Positions 22,438-30,482 of a stretch of 39,532 nt of DNA are shown piece by piece; position 1 is the first letter of the stretch, and every line of letters begins with the position of its first letter. The notes beneath the pieces were generated by a model, which had not been told where the DNA came from, ran no database searches, and saw only the letters and a list, made by a program, of their open reading frames with translations. The DNA comes from a virus, in IMG/VR virus record IMGVR_UViG_3300046519_000102, positions 1 through 39,532 of that record; one strand, 5' to 3'. The translations under genes and the position numbers were made by a program.

Positions 22438-23643
22438 ATGGACGGACTTCTTGATTTTGTGAAAACCCCTGAAGGCCAGGGCCTGCTGGCGGCAGCATTT
22501 GGTGCGGCTGCAACCGCTGGGCGTAGCGGGCCAGTTAATACGCTTGGGGCGGCCGGGCTGTCCGGTATTGCAGGCTATTCGGCGGCCAGCTCCAATGCCA
22601 TCAAGAACCAGAAGGCTCAGCTGCTCCAATTGCAACGCCAGACGATCCCGACCTTGTACGGCAAGGATGCTGATGGCAACACCACATTCGACTGGCAGCA
22701 GGCGTCGGCGCTCGGGCTTCAGCCGGACGACATCGCCAAATACGCCCAGCTGCCCAACTCCACGAAGAGCAAGGTCGCCCGCACCGTTGAAGTGCCAAGC
22801 GCCGACGGCGGCAAGCAGACCATGCAGTACGACGAGTATGGCCGCCCAGTGGGTAAGGCCATCGACTCCTACGTTGCGCCTCAGCTTGTCGATACAGGCG
22901 CGGCCAAGCAGTTTGCCATCCCAAAGGCCGGGCAGAGCTTCGCCGTCAGCATGTCCCCAGCCGAGCAGGCCGCCAATGCCAGGGGCTGGGCAGGTATTGC
23001 CAACCAGCGTCAGCAGAACAGCATCTTGAGCGAAACCAACAACATCAACAAAGAAGCCGCGCGCGTCCAGATCGTCCAGGGTGCAGACGGCCAGAGCTAT
23101 CTGATCGACAAAGGGACCGGGCAGGCACGGCCGGCACAGATCGTCGGCGGTGGCACCGTACAGTCCGGGCCAGTGGCAGAAGCCGCGGTAAAGAATCAGA
23201 AAAACATGTCAAAGCTTAGCGACCTCATCCAGCAGGCGCGCGGCATCTTGCCAGACGCTACGGCGTCCGGGATCGGGGCTCAGGCGGACAACGCCGCCAG
23301 ATATTTCGGACAGACCACGAAAAGCGCTCAGAACGCTGCGAAACTGAGCGCCATCGGCGGCAACATGCTGATGATGATGCCGCGCATGGAAGGCCCTCAG
23401 TCCGATCGCGACGTTGAGAACTACAAGCTGATGACGGGCAAGATCGGTGACCCAACCATCCCAGCCGCCGAACGCGCGGCCGCGATGGACGCTATCGAGG
23501 AAATCGCCAGCCGCTACAGCGGGTCGCCTCAGGGTGCCAAACAGCCAGAGGCACAAAAAGCCAGCGTCGTGCGCACCGGTAAGGATGCCAGCGGCCGAAA
23601 GGTAATCCAGTATTCTGACGGACGGATTGAATATGGCAATTGA
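22438..23643 (+). CDS. Putative ejection or internal virion protein
   Basis: 401 aa. It begins MDGLLDFVKTPEGQGLLAAA, with an Ala/Gly-rich hydrophobic segment to about residue 55. Middle part includes NNINKEAARVQIVQGADGQS. The later part is helical, with MSKLSDLIQQARGILPDA and a NMLMMMPRMEGPQSDRDVEN motif that recurs in podovirus ejection proteins. It ends with a small GKDASGRKVIQYSDGRIEYG domain. It sits between a Gly/Ala-rich gene and another large internal protein gene. Confidence 0.8.
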   Translation: MDGLLDFVKTPEGQGLLAAAFGAAATAGRSGPVNTLGAAGLSGIAGYSAASSNAIKNQKAQLLQLQRQTIPTLYGKDADGNTTFDWQQASALGLQPDDIAKYAQLPNSTKSKVARTVEVPSADGGKQTMQYDEYGRPVGKAIDSYVAPQLVDTGAAKQFAIPKAGQSFAVSMSPAEQAANARGWAGIANQRQQNSILSETNNINKEAARVQIVQGADGQSYLIDKGTGQARPAQIVGGGTVQSGPVAEAAVKNQKNMSKLSDLIQQARGILPDATASGIGAQADNAARYFGQTTKSAQNAAKLSAIGGNMLMMMPRMEGPQSDRDVENYKLMTGKIGDPTIPAAERAAAMDAIEEIASRYSGSPQGAKQPEAQKASVVRTGKDASGRKVIQYSDGRIEYGN

Positions 23644-25363
23644 TCCTAGCTCGATCCAATGGGACGACACGCCGCAGATTGATCCAGCCGGAATCACCTG
23701 GGATGACGCGCCGGCACAGGTCATGCCTGAGCCGTCCGCTCAACCCGCACCGGTAGCGGCCATGGCTTCCTCTCCATCGCCACAGGCTGGCCGATTCGGC
23801 AATCTCCTGTCTCGTCTGCCAGCCAACGCCGGCAAAGAGTTGATTGGTGACTTGGGCAACCTCGGGGCCGGTGCATTGCGTGGCGCCAGTTCAATTGGCG
23901 CAACCATCGTCGCACCCTACGATATCGCCAAGGATGCTCTGGCCGGAAAGGGCCTCACTCTTGAGTCGAACCGTCAGCGCCGAGCCGATACAGAGCAGGC
24001 ATTCAGAGAGCTGGGGGCCAACCCAGACTCCATGGCATATAAAGGTGGCAAGCTCGGCACTGAAATCATGGGGACGGCCGGAATGGGTGGCGCGCTGGCC
24101 AAGGGCGCTGCAATGCTCCCTGGCGCGGCAAAGATTGCTCCACTGATTGAATCCATCGGATCTGGCGGCTTTCGCGTCGGTGGCATGACTGGTATCCCGG
24201 CTCTGGCTACTCGAGTGGCTGGCGGCGGTATCACGGGCGGCGCATCGGCCGGACTGGTTAACCCTGAAGACGCCCCGGCAGGTGCATTGGTCGGTGGCGT
24301 GGTTCCTGGCGCGGTTTCCATCGCTGGCAACACGGCCCGCGGCCTGGGTCGAGCCATCCGTGGCGGTGAAGTAAGCCCGGAAGTCGCCGGTTTGGTGCAG
24401 AAGGCCAACAACCTTGGCATCGATATTCCGGCCGACCGCGTGGTGAACAGCAAGCCGCTCAATGCGCTCGCCGCATCCCTTGAGTACATGCCGTTCAGTG
24501 GACGCACAGCGACTGTCGACAAGATGCAGAGCCAGCTCAACCGGGCTGTTTCGCGCACCTTCGGTCAAGATTCCGATAACGTGACGATGGCGCTGCGCAA
24601 GGCTCAGGGTGACCTTGGCAGCAAGTTCGACAGTGTATTGCAGAACAACACCGTGAAGGTCGACCAGCCGTTCACTCAGGAACTGGCCGATCATGCGCGG
24701 CGCGCTGCCAGCGAGCTGGAGAGCGGGCAAGCCAGCATCATCCTCAAGCAAATCGACGAGATCATGGCTAAGGCGCCAAACGGTCAGATCGATGGTCAGG
24801 CTGCCTACAACATCAAAAAGACCCTGGACCGGATCGGGCAGCGCAACAGCCCGGAGGCCTGGTATGCAGGCGATCTTAAAAAGTCGCTGATGGGCGCGCT
24901 GAACCGTTCGCTGAAGCCAGAGGATGCTGCGGAATTCGCCAAAGTCCGTCAGCAGTACGGGACGATGCTCGACCTGAAGAAAATGGCGCAGAACGGGGCA
25001 GACGGGGATATCTCGATTGCACGACTGGCCAACATGAAGAACATCGGTAACCCAGAGCTGCAGGATCTGGCCGACATCAGTGCGCAGTTCCTGAAGTCTC
25101 GCGAAAGCCCGCACGGGGCCATGCAGCGGCTTTTCCTTGGTGGTCTTGGCGCCGCTGGCGCTGGGACTGGCGCGGTGTCTCCGCTGCTGTTTGGTGGGGC
25201 TATGGCGGCTGGGCGCGGGGCGAATGCGGCCCTCAATAGCAATGCGTTGCGCGACGTGCTGTTACGTGCACCGAGCCAGGGGGGCGGGCTGTTATCGATC
25301 GGCGCTGAAAAAGCCAACAAGGTCCTGCCTTTACTGGCCCCGCAGATGCTTAACGGCCAGTAA
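23633..25363 (+). CDS. Large putative ejection protein
   Basis: 576 aa. I chose the ATG at 23633 (a TTG six bases earlier is also in frame); it overlaps the previous gene by 11 bp. MAIDPSSIQWDDTPQIDPAG is a short repeated motif (IQWDD, ITWDD) seen at the start of many phage internal virion proteins. Then come Gly/Ala-rich segments with several hydrophobic stretches (residues 55-240), a helical domain (260-470) and a glycine-rich C-terminal hydrophobic region. This fits a protein that is ejected and spans the envelope. No lytic transglycosylase motif is evident. Confidence 0.82.
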   Translation: MAIDPSSIQWDDTPQIDPAGITWDDAPAQVMPEPSAQPAPVAAMASSPSPQAGRFGNLLSRLPANAGKELIGDLGNLGAGALRGASSIGATIVAPYDIAKDALAGKGLTLESNRQRRADTEQAFRELGANPDSMAYKGGKLGTEIMGTAGMGGALAKGAAMLPGAAKIAPLIESIGSGGFRVGGMTGIPALATRVAGGGITGGASAGLVNPEDAPAGALVGGVVPGAVSIAGNTARGLGRAIRGGEVSPEVAGLVQKANNLGIDIPADRVVNSKPLNALAASLEYMPFSGRTATVDKMQSQLNRAVSRTFGQDSDNVTMALRKAQGDLGSKFDSVLQNNTVKVDQPFTQELADHARRAASELESGQASIILKQIDEIMAKAPNGQIDGQAAYNIKKTLDRIGQRNSPEAWYAGDLKKSLMGALNRSLKPEDAAEFAKVRQQYGTMLDLKKMAQNGADGDISIARLANMKNIGNPELQDLADISAQFLKSRESPHGAMQRLFLGGLGAAGAGTGAVSPLLFGGAMAAGRGANAALNSNALRDVLLRAPSQGGGLLSIGAEKANKVLPLLAPQMLNGQ

Positions 25364-25448
25364 TACCCTGCCAGAATCCATAAATGATCGCCAGTATGAC
25401 GAGAATGATCCCTTTCCAGATCATGAAATCAATCAGGCTCGCGTCCAA
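25350..25448 (-). CDS. Tiny antisense membrane protein, 32 aa
   Basis: On the minus strand, a TTG at 25448 has a full GGAGG 5 bases upstream. The product contains DASLIDFMIW, then KGIILVILAIIYGFW (one membrane span) and QGITGR. A GTG at 25475 would give 41 aa but lacks a ribosome site. Its last 14 bases overlap the end of the ejection gene on the other strand. Small phage membrane proteins with an ASLIDFxIWK-type opening seem familiar, but I cannot confirm that. Confidence 0.5.
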   Translation of the reverse strand: MDASLIDFMIWKGIILVILAIIYGFWQGITGR

Positions 25449-25481
25449 ATAGACCTCCGGGCGTAATGCCCTCACTCAACT

Positions 25482-25509
25482 AAGCCCCGCCAAGTGTGGG
25501 GCTTTTTAT
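25482..25509 (+). terminator. Terminator after the ejection block
   Basis: AGCCCC (25483-25488), a 9-base loop, GGGGCT (25498-25503), then TTTTATT. It separates the ejection genes from the tail fibre gene. Confidence 0.8.
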
Positions 25510-25522
25510 TGGGATGAAAAAC

Positions 25523-26398
25523 ATGCCACTTCCTTCTTCGATCAATGACCTTTCGACCACGGCTGGCAGCAACAGCCCGGCTGGGTCGGAATCTCCATCG
25601 CTCATTGATGACTACCTGCGCACATACGCATCATACATCGCCCTGTTGCGGGATGGCGGGATCAATAAGGCCTCCACTACCATCGGTACCGCGTCCAATG
25701 TGAAAATGACGCTGGCCGCGGCAGCAGCCTCCGCCACCCTCACGGCGACTGAAATCATCGTCGGCTCGGCGCTCGGCGGCTCAACGTACATCCTGGCCAA
25801 CTTCAGCAAAACCATCAACCTGGCCACGACTGGCGCGGGCGGCATGGACACCGGCACCGCTCCGGTCAACGGATTTGTGGCGGTTTACGCGATCTACAAC
25901 CTTAGCTCGGGTGTTTCGGCGCTGCTTGCCACGAATGCCACCTCCGTTACTCCCGGGGAAGTGTATGGCGGCGCGAACATGCCGAGCGGGTACATCGCCT
26001 CAGCACTGGTCGCCGTATGGCCTACCAACGGCAGTAGCCAGTTCAAGATCGGCAGCCTGCGCGGGCGGCGTGTTTCCATCCCAGGCCTCAACGTGCTGAC
26101 GTCGGCGACCGTTCTTTCCACGGCGACCCTGAGCATTGCGTCTACGGTGCCTAGAAACGCGACCAGCATTTCCGGCGGCATCGGCATCACCAACAGCGGC
26201 GCCACCTCAACCATGTCCTTATCGGTGATGTCTGATGTGCTGAGCACGGGCCTCCAGGTGGTCTCTGGGAACAACATCGTCAACGTGGCGTGCAACTTCG
26301 ATCTTGATTTGAGCGCCATGCAATCGATGGTTTATACGAGTGCAAACACCACCGGCACGCCAGGGTTTAGTATTTTTATTTCCGGGTATCGATTCTAA
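25523..26398 (+). CDS. Tail fibre or receptor-binding protein
   Basis: 291 aa. The start ATG at 25523 gives MPLPSSINDLSTTAGSNSPA, a common phage fibre N-terminus followed by SPSLIDDYLRTYASYIALLRD; an ATG three codons earlier is possible. The body is Ser/Thr/Gly-rich beta structure with SATVLSTATLSIASTVPRNAT, and it ends in a compact domain, FSIFISGYRF. It is fairly short for a fibre. A fibre-assembly-like gene and an SGNH hydrolase follow it, so this is the adsorption module. Confidence 0.85.
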   Translation: MPLPSSINDLSTTAGSNSPAGSESPSLIDDYLRTYASYIALLRDGGINKASTTIGTASNVKMTLAAAAASATLTATEIIVGSALGGSTYILANFSKTINLATTGAGGMDTGTAPVNGFVAVYAIYNLSSGVSALLATNATSVTPGEVYGGANMPSGYIASALVAVWPTNGSSQFKIGSLRGRRVSIPGLNVLTSATVLSTATLSIASTVPRNATSISGGIGITNSGATSTMSLSVMSDVLSTGLQVVSGNNIVNVACNFDLDLSAMQSMVYTSANTTGTPGFSIFISGYRF

Positions 26399-26412
26399 AT
26401 AGGTCGACTGTT

Positions 26413-26583
26413 ATGAAATATGTGCAGCTAGACGCAAAGAAACAGAAAGTCTTGTCGGTGTTCAGTAGTGTGCAAGACATAGAAAAGTGGCCGGACTTTG
26501 CTGAAGTGGAAGACGACGATCCGCGCTATCTCGATTTTATCGATTCGCTGAGTGAATATTTGCGCAACCAACTTACAGCGTGA
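26413..26583 (+). CDS. Small tail fibre assembly-like protein
   Basis: 56 aa. Reads MKYVQLDAKKQKVLSVFSSV, then QDIEKWPDFAEVEDDDPRYL and DFIDSLSEYLRNQL. An acidic stretch followed by DPRYLxF is typical of phage tail fibre assembly chaperones and of small proteins next to fibres. It lies 14 bp after the fibre gene. A chaperone role is inferred. GC is lower here than in the head genes, as usual for swapped adsorption modules. Confidence 0.75.
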   Translation: MKYVQLDAKKQKVLSVFSSVQDIEKWPDFAEVEDDDPRYLDFIDSLSEYLRNQLTA

Positions 26584-26593
26584 AGGGACAGAC

Positions 26594-27295
26594 ATGGCGA
26601 AAATAGTTTTCCTTGGTGATAGCGTCACGAAAGCAACTGACTATGGCAGTGTTACCTCAGTTGACTGTTTTGCCTTCAAGGTCGGCACCCTGGCCGGGTA
26701 TGCCCCCACTGACATCATCAACGCCGGCGTTTCGTCCGACACCTCCGCCGGCATGCTGGCCAGGATCACGACCGACGTGCTGGACAAGGCCCCGGCTGTC
26801 TGCGTCGTCATGGCCCTGGTGAATGACGCGGTGCAGGACGTGCCGATTGCAGACTACAAGGAAAACCTCCGAGCGATCGCCAGTCGCCTGATCGTGTGCG
26901 GCATCAAGGTCGTCTTCTTATCGCCTCCGCTCGACCGTGGCACTCCAGCCTTCCAAGACAAGTGCAGAGCGTATTTGGAAGCATTGGAGGCGGTGAGCAT
27001 GGAGTTTTCCACGCCATACATTGATTGTTATCGTGAATATGCATTCATGTATCTGTATGGGGTCAACGAATTTTATGCCTGCTACGTGGACAATATCCAT
27101 CAAACGAAAGTTGGTCATGACAAAGTCACATCGATTCTAACGCGTGGTACACGCATCAAGGCCTTCTATCCAAATGGCGCAACTCCAGTCACACAAGATC
27201 TAAAATCGCTTGTGTTGTCGATTTCAGATTACTTGCTGAGCTGCCGTACATCATCGCTATTGAATAATGTCGCCAATGAGAGAGCCAAGTTTTAA
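26594..27295 (+). CDS. SGNH/GDSL hydrolase in the tail module
   Basis: 233 aa. The ATG at 26594 has AAGGGA upstream. Block I is IVFLGDS with Ser10 as nucleophile, block III has Asn77 (ALVND, where Gly is replaced by Val), and block V is DNIH with Asp166 and His169. This is a complete Ser-Asp-His esterase. Placed right after the fibre, it probably deacetylates surface polysaccharide (O-antigen or exopolysaccharide) during adsorption. It is clearly paralogous to the early-region gene at 31513-32091 and has a C-terminal extension of about 40 residues that the other lacks. Confidence 0.88.
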   Translation: MAKIVFLGDSVTKATDYGSVTSVDCFAFKVGTLAGYAPTDIINAGVSSDTSAGMLARITTDVLDKAPAVCVVMALVNDAVQDVPIADYKENLRAIASRLIVCGIKVVFLSPPLDRGTPAFQDKCRAYLEALEAVSMEFSTPYIDCYREYAFMYLYGVNEFYACYVDNIHQTKVGHDKVTSILTRGTRIKAFYPNGATPVTQDLKSLVLSISDYLLSCRTSSLLNNVANERAKF

Positions 27296-27309
27296 TATCG
27301 GAGTTTGAT

Positions 27310-27858
27310 ATGCCAATCACCGCGCAGCAGCTTTTGCAGATCCTCCCGAACGCCGGCAAACAAGCCGGCGTTTTTGCCTCTGCGCTGAACCTGGCCATGG
27401 ACCGGTACCAGATCAACACTCGGCTGCGCATGGCAGCCTTCATTGCCCAAGTCGGCCATGAGTCGGGGCAGTTCCGCTATGTGAAGGAGCTCGGCGGCGA
27501 CCAGTACCTGAGCAAATACGACACCGGGCCGCTGGCCAAGCGACTGGGCAATACTCCAGAAGCGGATGGCGACGGAATTCGATACAAGGGCCGTGGACTT
27601 TTGCAAGTAACTGGCCACGACAACTACCTGGCCTGTAGCAAGGCGCTGTTCGGTGATGACCGGCTGTTGCGCACGCCTGAACTGCTCGAGCAGGCCGAGT
27701 GGGCGGCGAAGTCGGCGGCGTGGTTCTGGAATTCTCGGAACCTGAACGCCTTGGCGGATGCCGGCGACTTCGTTGGCATCACCAAGCGCATCAACGGCGG
27801 GACAAATGGCCTGGCCGAGCGCCAAGCCTTCTATGCTGCAGCGCTGAAGGTGCTTTAG
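27310..27858 (+). CDS. Endolysin, glycoside hydrolase family 19
   Basis: 182 aa. Catalytic Glu51 lies in QVGHESGQF and the second acid is Glu60. The GH19 signature RYKGRGLLQVTGHDNY is at 91-106, and the C-terminus has ITKRINGGTNGLAERQAFY. This is the chitinase-like lysozyme type used by many Pseudomonas phages to cut peptidoglycan. There is no signal peptide, so release needs the holin. It is coupled to the spanin genes (stop and next start are adjacent). Confidence 0.95.
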   Translation: MPITAQQLLQILPNAGKQAGVFASALNLAMDRYQINTRLRMAAFIAQVGHESGQFRYVKELGGDQYLSKYDTGPLAKRLGNTPEADGDGIRYKGRGLLQVTGHDNYLACSKALFGDDRLLRTPELLEQAEWAAKSAAWFWNSRNLNALADAGDFVGITKRINGGTNGLAERQAFYAAALKVL

Positions 27859-28368
27859 ATGAATGCCATCATCCTACGGCTCCTTCCTTATATAGCTGCG
27901 TTGCTGATCGGTGCCGTCGGCGCCTGGATGTGGCAGGCCAACAGCTATGGCCAACAGCTTGCGGTACAGGCACTGCTTCATCAGTCCGACCTGGAAGCCA
28001 TCAGCAATGCCGCAACAGCCAAAATTCGTTCAGATCAGGAAATGCGCCTCGCTCTTGAGCAAAGGCTGTCGGCCAGCGAACAAACCCACTACAAGGAACT
28101 GAGCGATGCTCAAGTCAACCAGAAACGCCTGCGCGATCGCCTTGCTACTGCTGATCTGCGGCTGTCAGTCCTTATCGACGCCGCGGATCCAGCCAGTGGC
28201 AGCGCAGTGCCAACCGGTACCGCAACCGGCGGCTTGGTTCATGGAGGAACGCGCGCCCGACTTGACCCAGCGCATGCTCAACGAATTGTCGCCATTACCG
28301 ACGCCGGCGATCAGGGATTGATCGCGCTGCGTGCGTGTCAAGCTTACGTGCGGGATATCTCGCGCTGA
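27859..28368 (+). CDS. Rz: Inner-membrane spanin (Rz)
   Basis: 169 aa. An N-terminal signal anchor (LLPYIAALLIGAVGAWMW, residues 8-25) precedes a periplasmic coiled coil (residues 30-105, EAISNAATAKIRSDQEM and onward). It carries the outer-membrane partner in a second frame inside it. The two together span the periplasm and fuse inner and outer membranes in the last step of lysis. It begins directly after the endolysin stop. Confidence 0.88.
   Translation: MNAIILRLLPYIAALLIGAVGAWMWQANSYGQQLAVQALLHQSDLEAISNAATAKIRSDQEMRLALEQRLSASEQTHYKELSDAQVNQKRLRDRLATADLRLSVLIDAADPASGSAVPTGTATGGLVHGGTRARLDPAHAQRIVAITDAGDQGLIALRACQAYVRDISR
28106..28321 (+). CDS. Rz1: Outer-membrane spanin lipoprotein (Rz1), nested in Rz
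   Basis: 71 aa, wholly inside Rz in the +1 frame. Signal peptide CAIALLLLICGC, with lipobox cysteine at residue 20, then a Pro/Gln-rich mature part (PVAAQCQPVPQPAAWF). Lipidation and sorting to the outer membrane follow from the lipobox. Nested Rz1 is the lambda arrangement. The ATG has AAGGAACTGAGCG upstream, a fair ribosome site. Confidence 0.88.
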   Translation: MLKSTRNACAIALLLLICGCQSLSTPRIQPVAAQCQPVPQPAAWFMEERAPDLTQRMLNELSPLPTPAIRD

Positions 28369-28379
28369 TTCGCTGCTGT

Positions 28380-28739
28380 TTACTGTGATGCGGTAAGCGG
28401 GCGAGGTGCATCCTTGCATACTTCGGAAAATAGCGCGGATGGCACAAAAGTTTCGCCCATTCTCGAAAAGTATTTATCCTGCTGCTCAGGATTGAAGCCG
28501 GTGGGGCTGGCGCTCGACCCGAGAAAACGAACCGTTGAATCAGCGCAATTAAATTCGCGTTTTACGTACGTCTGGTAAACACCAAAATCCCTTTTGGTGA
28601 CGACTATACGGGTTTGACCGGTTTGGCTGATTGAAATAGTCACGTCTTGGCTGAGCGGCGTTGAAGGCAAGATAGCCAAGTCAGCGCCGTGGGCGGCTGA
28701 ACAAGAAAATACGGCGCACGCGATAAGGAAGCGACTCAT
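28380..28739 (-). CDS. Secreted moron-like protein
   Basis: 119 aa. I chose the ATG at 28739 because GGAAGG lies 7 bases upstream. A signal peptide (MSRFLIACAVFSCSAAHG) with Ala-x-Gly-Ala cleavage is followed by a small beta-rich domain with one likely disulfide (FNCADS and SEVCKD). It is on the opposite strand to the late genes, between lysis and integrase, the usual place for lysogenic-conversion genes. Base composition is lower in GC than its neighbours. I do not recognise the family; a periplasmic host-altering protein is a reasonable guess. Confidence 0.8.
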   Translation of the reverse strand: MSRFLIACAVFSCSAAHGADLAILPSTPLSQDVTISISQTGQTRIVVTKRDFGVYQTYVKREFNCADSTVRFLGSSASPTGFNPEQQDKYFSRMGETFVPSALFSEVCKDAPRPLTASQ

Positions 28740-28827
28740 TGGAAACCTTCCATGGATATAATGGTGGGGCTGATGAGAATAGTCCTTTTCGTGCATTGCG
28801 TCGTGACAATTTCAAGATGTGCTTCGG

Positions 28828-30018
28828 TTAAATCCAGCCACTCCAGTCCTTTGGCGTCACAAGATCGGCCCACTCCTGCATCATTCCGCGGCGCTGCTCC
28901 AGATAGGCCGCATGGTTGTACACGTCGCGGATGACGCTGCTGTCGGCGTGAGCCAACTGGCGTTCGATCCAATCGCGGTTGTACCCGCGGCCATTCATCT
29001 CAGTGGAGAACAGGTGCCGGAAGCCGTGGGGCGATTGTTTGCCGGTGAGCCCGCACGAATCCATGACGTTGTTCGCGTAGTTGGTGCCGATCGGCGCCGT
29101 CACGATGTTGCGGTTCCTGAAAACGTAGCGCTGGCCGCCGGTGATTGGCAGCATGCTTTTCAACAGGTCCACTGCCTGTCGCGACAGCGGTACCGAATGG
29201 TCCCTGCGCATCTTCATTTTGGCAGCCGGGGTCGTCCAGATCGCGGCGTCCAGGTCGATCTCCGACCATTCAGCATGCCGCACTTCGCCCGGACGCGAGG
29301 CGGTGTAGATCATCAGCATCAGCGCCGTCTTCAGTTGATGGCCAGCCGCACAATCCCGGATCGCCGCCATGGTGGTCGGCATTTGGTCAAATGGCAGGAA
29401 CGGGTGCGGCTTGTGCTGGCCCATCTTCTCGGTGACGGCGTGCATCTCGGCGGTGGGGTTCGCCTCGATCAGTCCGGTGGCAATCGCATAGCTGAACACC
29501 TGACCCATGCGCTGGCGCACCTTCACGGCCGTGCCAACCGATCCGCGCTTCTCCACGCGCCGAATCAAACCGATGACGTCGGCCCGCTTGAGGCTGTCAA
29601 TCTGCCGGTCTCCAAAGACTGGTAGTACATCCAGCTCCATGGCGTTGCTGATCACCCGGTAGGTGCCCGGAGAAATGCTTCCCTTCCTGAAAGCCAGCCA
29701 TTCGTCATAGACACGACGGAAGGTGCGGCCACCGGCCTCGATCATCTCGGCCTTCTTCTCCCTCCTCGAGTGGCGCGGATCTACTCCGTTCGCCACGTCC
29801 TCCCGCGCCTCGTCTCTGCGCGCGCGCGCTTCCTTCAGGCCCGTCTCCGGGTAAGTCCCAAACGAGATCCGCACCTGCTTGCCGAGCCAGGTGAATCGAA
29901 AGTGCCAACTCTTGACCCCACTGGCCGCCACATAGAGTGACAGGCCCAGGGCGTCGGGGATGGTGTACGCCTTGTCCTTCGGCTTTGCCTGCTTGGCTGC
30001 GGTGTCCGTAAGTGCCAC
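28828..30018 (-). CDS. int: Tyrosine integrase, P4-like
   Basis: 396 aa from a GTG at 30018, which gives the family-typical MALTDTAAKQAKPKDK start and has GAGGA 7 bases upstream; an ATG ten codons earlier has none. Residues 1-95 are the P4-type arm-binding domain (DALGLSLYV, WHFRFTWLGKQVRISFGTYP). Catalytic residues: Arg242 (TASRPGEVRH), Lys267 or 269, His331 and Arg334 (HGFRH), His357 (LAHAD) and Tyr367 (VYNHA). It carries out site-specific integration and excision. P4-type integrases usually target tRNA genes; the target here is not visible. Confidence 0.95.
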   Translation of the reverse strand: MALTDTAAKQAKPKDKAYTIPDALGLSLYVAASGVKSWHFRFTWLGKQVRISFGTYPETGLKEARARRDEAREDVANGVDPRHSRREKKAEMIEAGGRTFRRVYDEWLAFRKGSISPGTYRVISNAMELDVLPVFGDRQIDSLKRADVIGLIRRVEKRGSVGTAVKVRQRMGQVFSYAIATGLIEANPTAEMHAVTEKMGQHKPHPFLPFDQMPTTMAAIRDCAAGHQLKTALMLMIYTASRPGEVRHAEWSEIDLDAAIWTTPAAKMKMRRDHSVPLSRQAVDLLKSMLPITGGQRYVFRNRNIVTAPIGTNYANNVMDSCGLTGKQSPHGFRHLFSTEMNGRGYNRDWIERQLAHADSSVIRDVYNHAAYLEQRRGMMQEWADLVTPKDWSGWI

Positions 30019-30044
30019 TAGTACATCCTCGCGCTGGTCATTTT

Positions 30045-30283
30045 TCAATGTACTGGATGATGTACTAACTCGTCGCCGCTGGGAAGGTTCGAGGTGGTAC
30101 TCGGTGATACGCTTGATGCGCTGGAAATGCCGGTTTTAAGGGGTTTTTGGTACGGGGAGGTTTTTGGCGGGAGGCTACCGTGGAGGCTTTGAAAATTTCC
30201 ACGGTATGACCTGTAGGGCTTGAATTTAGAGGGTTTTAAGCGGGGATTGGTTTCTGGTGTACTGATCAATGTACTGATTGATC
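30045..30283. promoter_or_regulatory. Intergenic region between int and xis: candidate arm sites or attP
   Basis: TGTACT occurs as two pairs, at 30049 and 30061 and at 30258 and 30270. Both pairs have a 12-bp offset and flank about 200 bp, and single GGTAC elements lie between them. This looks like integrase arm or excisionase sites around an attachment core. I cannot identify the core without the host sequence. An 88-codon minus-strand frame here looks non-coding. The right pair overlaps the end of the AlpA-like gene. Confidence 0.45.
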
Positions 30284-30481
30284 GTTGCTGGGGGTCAAAT
30301 CGAGCATCCATTGAGCGATTGCCGACTGGCGCCAGGCCACCGAGTTGGGGCCTATTCTAACCTGTTTTGGGAAGGTTCCCTCCCGGATGCGACGATAAAC
30401 CGTGTTACGGCCGAGGCCGGTGGTGTGCAGCACCTCGTCGAGGCGCAGGAAACGATCAATGCTTTCGATGGTTGTCTTCAT
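30266..30481 (-). CDS. AlpA-family regulator or excisionase
   Basis: 71 aa. MKTTIESIDRFLRLDEVLHT, then TGLGRNTVYRRIREGTFPKQ and WRQSAIAQWM, is the AlpA/MerR-like winged-helix pattern. Such proteins act as recombination directionality factors or activate int. It lies immediately upstream of int on the same strand, separated by the putative arm-site region. A good GAGGGTTGAG sequence precedes its start. Confidence 0.9.
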   Translation of the reverse strand: MKTTIESIDRFLRLDEVLHTTGLGRNTVYRRIREGTFPKQVRIGPNSVAWRQSAIAQWMLDLTPSNDQSVH

Positions 30482-30482
30482 C

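Noticed and set aside
23891-25114. Long minus-strand open frame (407 codons) opposite the large ejection gene
   Set aside because: Same reasoning: GC-rich antisense shadow with Arg/His/Cys-heavy translation and no start signals.
25384-25452. 22-codon plus-strand frame after the ejection gene
   Set aside because: No ribosome site, and it lies opposite a better-supported minus-strand frame.
30086-30092. GGTTCGA resembling a tRNA T-loop, as if attP contained a tRNA end
   Set aside because: No acceptor stem, no CCA-proximal pairing and no continuing tRNA-like sequence on either side.
30045-30311. An 88-codon minus-strand frame between int and the AlpA-like gene
   Set aside because: It overlaps the AlpA-like gene, has Ser/Pro/Lys-heavy composition and no ribosome site; the region looks regulatory.
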